DNA of 9,101 nt. Origin: Helicobacteraceae bacterium. Lineage in GTDB: Bacteria > Campylobacterota > Campylobacteria > Campylobacterales > Sulfurimonadaceae. The stretch spans positions 1 to 9,101 of the forward strand of contig JALWLR010000301.1 in NCBI GenBank assembly GCA_027084065.1. Direction: 5' to 3'. This document shows, piece after piece, positions 5,822-9,101 of the stretch. Below the pieces are notes generated by a model. That model was not told the DNA's origin and made no database searches. It saw only the letters and a program-made list of their open reading frames with translations. The translations under genes were made by a program, and so were the position numbers. The number at the start of each line of letters is the position of its first letter. Position 1 is the stretch's first letter.

Positions 5822-6967
5822 TTACTCCCTCCATATTCGTTTTCCTTCAAAAATCGGGAGCTTTTTTGGATCCAAAACCAATACTCTGTCAGTTGAATTC
5901 AAGCCACTCACAGCCGCTTTTTTACCACTAACGCCAAGCACTTGAACCTTTTTAAAATGTGCTTTGCCCTCTTTTTCTACCCATACTCCTTGCGCGTCAT
6001 TATGAAAGCGAAGCAGTCCTACCGGTATTGTCAAAACATTGTGCAATTTTTGTGTCTCTATATTCACTTCAGCTTGTTCATTAAGATAAAAAGGTATAGG
6101 TACAACACTAAATGCGACATCAACCTCTCTTTCTTCGGTCACTGCATCACTTTTTGGTGCAATGCGTGCAACATATCCTTCATCTCTTTTATCACTTTGT
6201 GAACGAAGTGTAATAAAAGCTTTTTTCCCAGGCTTTATTTTTTGACTTTGACGCTCATCTATGTAGGCTTTAATCCATACATCCTCTTTTTGAACAATCT
6301 CAAAAACTGTCCACGAAGCCAAAACTGTTTGCTCAACTTCTGCGTTTTTAGCAACGACTATCCCGCTAACCGGTGCATATACAGTAAAACGTTTTAACTT
6401 TTCTTGCAATGCATGCACATTTTTTTGTGCTATCTCTACAGCTATCTTTGCAGACTCTATGCGTGCTTTTGTCGCATTTATCTGAGCACTCAAAGAGTCA
6501 AGCTGCGCTTTTGCCTGATCATACTCCGCTTGTGAAGCAAACGACTCTTTTTTTAATCTAGCATAGCGATCGAAAGTGATCTTTGCCAGCTCTTTTTGCG
6601 CTTTAAGACTCTCAAGCTCTTTTTGAAGTGAAACTACCTCGCTTTTTGCTTTCTTCACCGCTGTCTTTGCCGACTCAAGCTGCACAGGCAAATCAACCGG
6701 ATCGAGTCTAAAGAGCAGATCACCCTTTTTTACCCACTTGCCAAGGTCGGTTTGAAGCTGCGTGATCTTTGCACTCACGCCGGCTGTCACTTTGTAGATA
6801 TCTTTTGCACCTACAGTACCTATTCCTTTGACAAAAATAGTAAGATCCTCTTTCTTTGGATGGATCGTTTCATAAGTGTGTTTTGGTAGGTAAACCTTTT
6901 TGTAAAACACTCCACCCACAACAAGTAAAAAGAGTGCGAACAGCAGATATTTTGTATATTTTTTCAT
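5822..6967 (-). CDS. Periplasmic adaptor (HlyD/MacA-type membrane fusion protein)
   Basis: This 381-residue protein bridges the inner-membrane permease and the outer-membrane channel. It has one N-terminal anchor (about 7-22, after MKKYTK) and no lipobox cysteine, so it is a bitopic membrane protein. Order of parts: first lipoyl half (about 55-90, ending KKGDLLFRLDP), a long Ala/Lys/Gln-rich coiled-coil hairpin (about 93-194) for docking to the channel, second lipoyl half (FTVYAPVSGIVV, 194-205), beta-barrel (about 227-300) and membrane-proximal domain (about 305-381, with VLTIPVGLLR). Length is typical for MacA/DevB-class adaptors. The ATG overlaps the stop of the channel gene as ATGA, with AAAGGA upstream, so translation is probably coupled. 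The permease gene follows after 3 bp. Adaptors of RND pumps look similar, but the adjacent FtsX-type permease and ATPase genes make the ABC class the better reading. Confidence 0.94.
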   Translation of the reverse strand: MKKYTKYLLFALFLLVVGGVFYKKVYLPKHTYETIHPKKEDLTIFVKGIGTVGAKDIYKVTAGVSAKITQLQTDLGKWVKKGDLLFRLDPVDLPVQLESAKTAVKKAKSEVVSLQKELESLKAQKELAKITFDRYARLKKESFASQAEYDQAKAQLDSLSAQINATKARIESAKIAVEIAQKNVHALQEKLKRFTVYAPVSGIVVAKNAEVEQTVLASWTVFEIVQKEDVWIKAYIDERQSQKIKPGKKAFITLRSQSDKRDEGYVARIAPKSDAVTEEREVDVAFSVVPIPFYLNEQAEVNIETQKLHNVLTIPVGLLRFHNDAQGVWVEKEGKAHFKKVQVLGVSGKKAAVSGLNSTDRVLVLDPKKLPIFEGKRIWRE

Positions 6968-8211
6968 TCTGTCTTTCCTTTGAGATAGTCGATTCTGGCT
7001 ATTGCCGTCGTTCGGTTGTAGTAGGCTTCAAGCAGTCCAAGTTTTGCTGCAAGCATCGATGCCTGTGCATCGAGGATCTCGATGTAGATACCAAGCCCCT
7101 CTTTGTATCTGCCATCTAAAACATCTTTGGTCGCTTTGGCTGCTTCGTATTGCGCTTTTTTCGCCTCTATAGTTTGGTTATAATGCTCAATGTCTACAAG
7201 AAGAGACTCCAGTTCATCTTGAATTTCAAGTCTTTTGGAGGCTTGCTGCTGTTTGGACATCTGTGTCGCTATGCGAGCTTGCTGTTCCTCTGCAGAGATC
7301 TTCCCACCACTGTAAAGAGGGATATTTAAAACCACACCGGCACTCTTTGCATCGTAGGTATTGAGCGTATCGAAATGGGTATAGGTAGCGATTGCATCAA
7401 ATGATCCGTAGTGGGAATTTCTGGTTGCTTTATGAACAAGGCTGTTTTTTACGATATTTTCTTTGGTGATCTTTAGCTGATAGTTATTTTCCAGAACTAT
7501 TTTCTCCACTCCCTCTGTTACCGGCTTTGTGTAGAGAAAGTCACTCTCAAGCTCCACATTATTATCCAAAGGTTCGTCCATATAAAGAGCGAGTCTATTT
7601 TTTGCCTTTTTGTATGCCGCTTTTGCACCTGCTAAGCGCTCTTTTGCCGCATAAACGGCTGAGAGGAAACGGGTTGCATCGGCATTGGTTTTGAGCCCTT
7701 GTTTGACCAAAGCGAGTGCTTGTTCATAGTATGCCTCTTTAGCTTCGAGATCCTTTTGCATTACCTCTATAGCCTCTTTTTGTACTACCATCGTTCCATA
7801 GAGCACTTTGACTCGGTAAACCATAAATGCTTTTGCCTCTTGAAGAGAAAGTTTAGCAATATCGGCATCTTTTTTACTTGCATCTATCAACTCAAGCGTC
7901 TTTCCAAAGTCCCAGATCTTTTGCGTAACCACTGCACCGGCATCCCAACCGCTGTCATCTTGAGTGTGGAACTGCCCATTTTGAGGAAAAACATAAGTTC
8001 TTGTCGCATCATAGTGCGCTTGAAGGTTGATTTGCGGCAGGTACGCTGAACTAGTGGCGCTTACTTTTTTTTGCGCCTGCTGTACTTTCAACAAAAACAC
8101 TTTGATGTCGGGATGATTTTGCAATGTTTTTGCAATGCTCTCTTGGAGTGTGAGAGCTTCAATATTCACTGCTAAAAAAAGCAGTACCGATATAAAAACA
8201 ATTTTCTTCAT
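6964..8211 (-). CDS. TolC-family outer-membrane efflux channel
   Basis: The 415-residue product is an outer-membrane factor that would form the trimeric exit duct of the exporter. A signal peptide is clear (MKKIVFISVLLFLAVNIEA, likely cut after Ala19), and the mature chain begins LTLQESIAKTLQNHPDI, typical of the OEP family. The internal duplication of TolC is visible. QKIWDFGK (97-104) in the first half matches NIPLYSGGK (296-304) in the second, each followed by a long helical stretch. LVKQGLKTNADATRFLSAV and the later YKEGLGIYIEILDAQAS are the paired duct helices. There is no lipobox cysteine at the cleavage site, so the protein is probably not acylated. Length is slightly below E. coli TolC. 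AAAGG lies six bases before the ATG. The gene is 45 bp after the kinase gene and overlaps the adaptor by 4 bp, so it is the first exporter gene in this train. Confidence 0.95.
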   Translation of the reverse strand: MKKIVFISVLLFLAVNIEALTLQESIAKTLQNHPDIKVFLLKVQQAQKKVSATSSAYLPQINLQAHYDATRTYVFPQNGQFHTQDDSGWDAGAVVTQKIWDFGKTLELIDASKKDADIAKLSLQEAKAFMVYRVKVLYGTMVVQKEAIEVMQKDLEAKEAYYEQALALVKQGLKTNADATRFLSAVYAAKERLAGAKAAYKKAKNRLALYMDEPLDNNVELESDFLYTKPVTEGVEKIVLENNYQLKITKENIVKNSLVHKATRNSHYGSFDAIATYTHFDTLNTYDAKSAGVVLNIPLYSGGKISAEEQQARIATQMSKQQQASKRLEIQDELESLLVDIEHYNQTIEAKKAQYEAAKATKDVLDGRYKEGLGIYIEILDAQASMLAAKLGLLEAYYNRTTAIARIDYLKGKTE

Positions 8212-8239
8212 TTTCTGCCTTTCATACCAATGTAGTAGT

Positions 8240-8245
8240 ATTATC
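8240..8245 (-). promoter_or_regulatory. Candidate -10 box for the exporter operon
   Basis: GATAAT on the minus strand, within TATGGGATAATACTAC, lies 28 bases upstream of the channel ATG in the 45-bp spacer after the kinase gene. It would give a leader of about 20 bases that includes the ribosome-binding site. No convincing -35 hexamer is seen. Transcription may equally read through from the kinase gene, since no terminator separates them. Confidence 0.33.
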
Positions 8246-8256
8246 CCATAAGTGTA

Positions 8257-9101
8257 TTAAGGCATCGTTAAAATGAATGTATTTACTCCATCTGTGGATT
8301 GTACTTCAATCTCAATGTTCATAGCAAGAGCCAGCCGTTTCACAATATCTAGCCCAATACCACTTCCATTACGATCTCCACTATAGGAGCGCTTAAAAAT
8401 CTCTTTTGGGTTGTCTATTTTTGGACCGCTATTTTGAATATAAAGAGCATTATTTTGAGAAAATATTTTTACAAAACCATCTTTTTTATTGTATTTGCAG
8501 GCATTTGCCAAAAGATTTTGGAGTATTTGTTTTATTGCATGTTCGTTTAAGTCGGCAATAAAGCTATGGTTACACTCATATTCGAAATGTATATGTGGAC
8601 AAAGCTGCTTTTGTGTCTGTACAAGCTCTTTGACTATTTTGCATAAAGGTAAAGGAGCAAGTTGAAATGTCTCTTCTTGCAATAAAACCGTAAGATTTTT
8701 ATGAAGTTGAGAAATAGTCTCGACACTTTTTTCTATTCTTTTAACAGCACTATTTTTTCTACATGCAGAATCCTTTGCCAAAATTTTCATGTTTAAACCT
8801 ATAGCTGTTACAGGTGTATTGAGATCGTGAATCAAATCTTTCGCAAAACGATCCAATGTTGATATACTCTCTTGAAGAGGCTTAAGAGCATTTTTTGCAA
8901 GTTTGTAACTAATGTAAGCAAAAATCAAAAGGAGTAAGAATTGAAAAAGAATAATTTTATATTGAAGACGGCTAAGCTGATAGTTGAACTCATCCTTTTT
9001 TTTAAAAACCTGCATATAATAACCCGGATTTTTTGTTGGGATATATTTCATAAAGAGATTATCTAAAGTATAAAAGTTTCGTATATCTATATGTTTTTGC
9101 T
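8257..9101 (-). CDS. Sensor histidine kinase, N-terminal part beyond the window
   Basis: The reading frame stays open to 9101, so the ATG at 9051 is internal and the sensor's first part is missing; about 280 codons are present. Counting from the Met at 9051, a short extracytoplasmic end (1-30) leads into a membrane helix (about 33-52), then the dimerisation helix with phospho-acceptor His75 in LIHDLNTPVTA, and a compact HATPase domain. Its N-box is QILQNLLANACKYN (176-188), its G1 region IQNSGPKI (205-212), its F-box EIFKRSYS (217-224), and its G2 box RNGSGIGLDIVKRL (227-240). The Asp usual in G1 (DxGxG) is Asn here, a variant seen in other kinases with an NSG motif, so activity is still likely. 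The partner response regulator is not in the window and may lie beyond 9101. Position directly before the exporter genes suggests it controls them. This gene is markedly AT-rich compared with the channel gene and selO. Confidence 0.92.
   Translation of the reverse strand, partial: QKHIDIRNFYTLDNLFMKYIPTKNPGYYMQVFKKKDEFNYQLSRLQYKIILFQFLLLLIFAYISYKLAKNALKPLQESISTLDRFAKDLIHDLNTPVTAIGLNMKILAKDSACRKNSAVKRIEKSVETISQLHKNLTVLLQEETFQLAPLPLCKIVKELVQTQKQLCPHIHFEYECNHSFIADLNEHAIKQILQNLLANACKYNKKDGFVKIFSQNNALYIQNSGPKIDNPKEIFKRSYSGDRNGSGIGLDIVKRLALAMNIEIEVQSTDGVNTFILTMP

Noticed and set aside
8168..8185. Perfect hairpin ACTGCT-A6-AGCAGT
   Set aside because: It falls inside the signal-peptide codons of the channel gene. 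The loop, not the tail, is the T-run on the minus strand, so it is no terminator. It may slightly affect translation initiation, but hydrophobic Leu/Phe codons explain it.
8257..9051. Kinase start at the ATG at 9051
   Set aside because: The frame continues without a stop to 9101, and the residues before the Met look like the end of a sensor domain, so the gene is cut by the window.

Overview
The window reads as chromosomal DNA of a Campylobacterota (epsilonproteobacterial) organism, probably a Sulfurimonas/Sulfurovum-type sulfur oxidiser. This is inferred from AT-rich DNA, tightly packed co-directional genes, AAA/TTT-rich codons and the overall look of the proteins; no rRNA or other phylogenetic marker is present. 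All ten genes I support lie on the minus strand, so transcription runs from the right edge (9101) to the left edge (1). The genes at both edges are cut. No gene-free stretch exceeds 77 bases, and I see no RNA gene, mobile element or CRISPR array.

Right part (9101 to 2746) is one gene train. In transcription order it holds a membrane sensor histidine kinase (5' end cut), then after 45 bp a TolC-type outer-membrane channel, a membrane-fusion adaptor (ATGA overlap), an FtsX/MacB-type ABC permease (3 bp gap), its separate ABC ATPase (8 bp overlap), a cation diffusion facilitator (8 bp gap) and a 100-residue thioredoxin-fold protein without CxxC (8 bp overlap). The channel, adaptor, permease and ATPase make a complete tripartite ABC exporter that could carry a substrate from the periplasm or inner membrane to outside the cell. 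The CDF moves divalent metal from cytoplasm to periplasm. Encoding both behind one kinase suggests a metal- or envelope-stress export module, but the substrate cannot be read from sequence.

Middle part (2668 to 953) is a single gene for the SelO/YdiU pseudokinase-fold protein AMPylase. It is separated from its neighbours by 77 and 49 bp spacers and probably has its own promoter. Its C-terminus ends Cys-Ser-Ser where animal SelO ends Sec-Ser-Ser.

Left part (903 to 1) has a DedA-family membrane protein coupled by a GTGA overlap to a permease that runs off the edge. An 8-bp palindrome, TATCGATA, occurs in front of both selO and the DedA gene, and the selO spacer holds further dyads.

The points most worth following are the exporter/CDF/thioredoxin-like gene train, the thioredoxin-fold protein lacking active-site cysteines, and the SelO tail.
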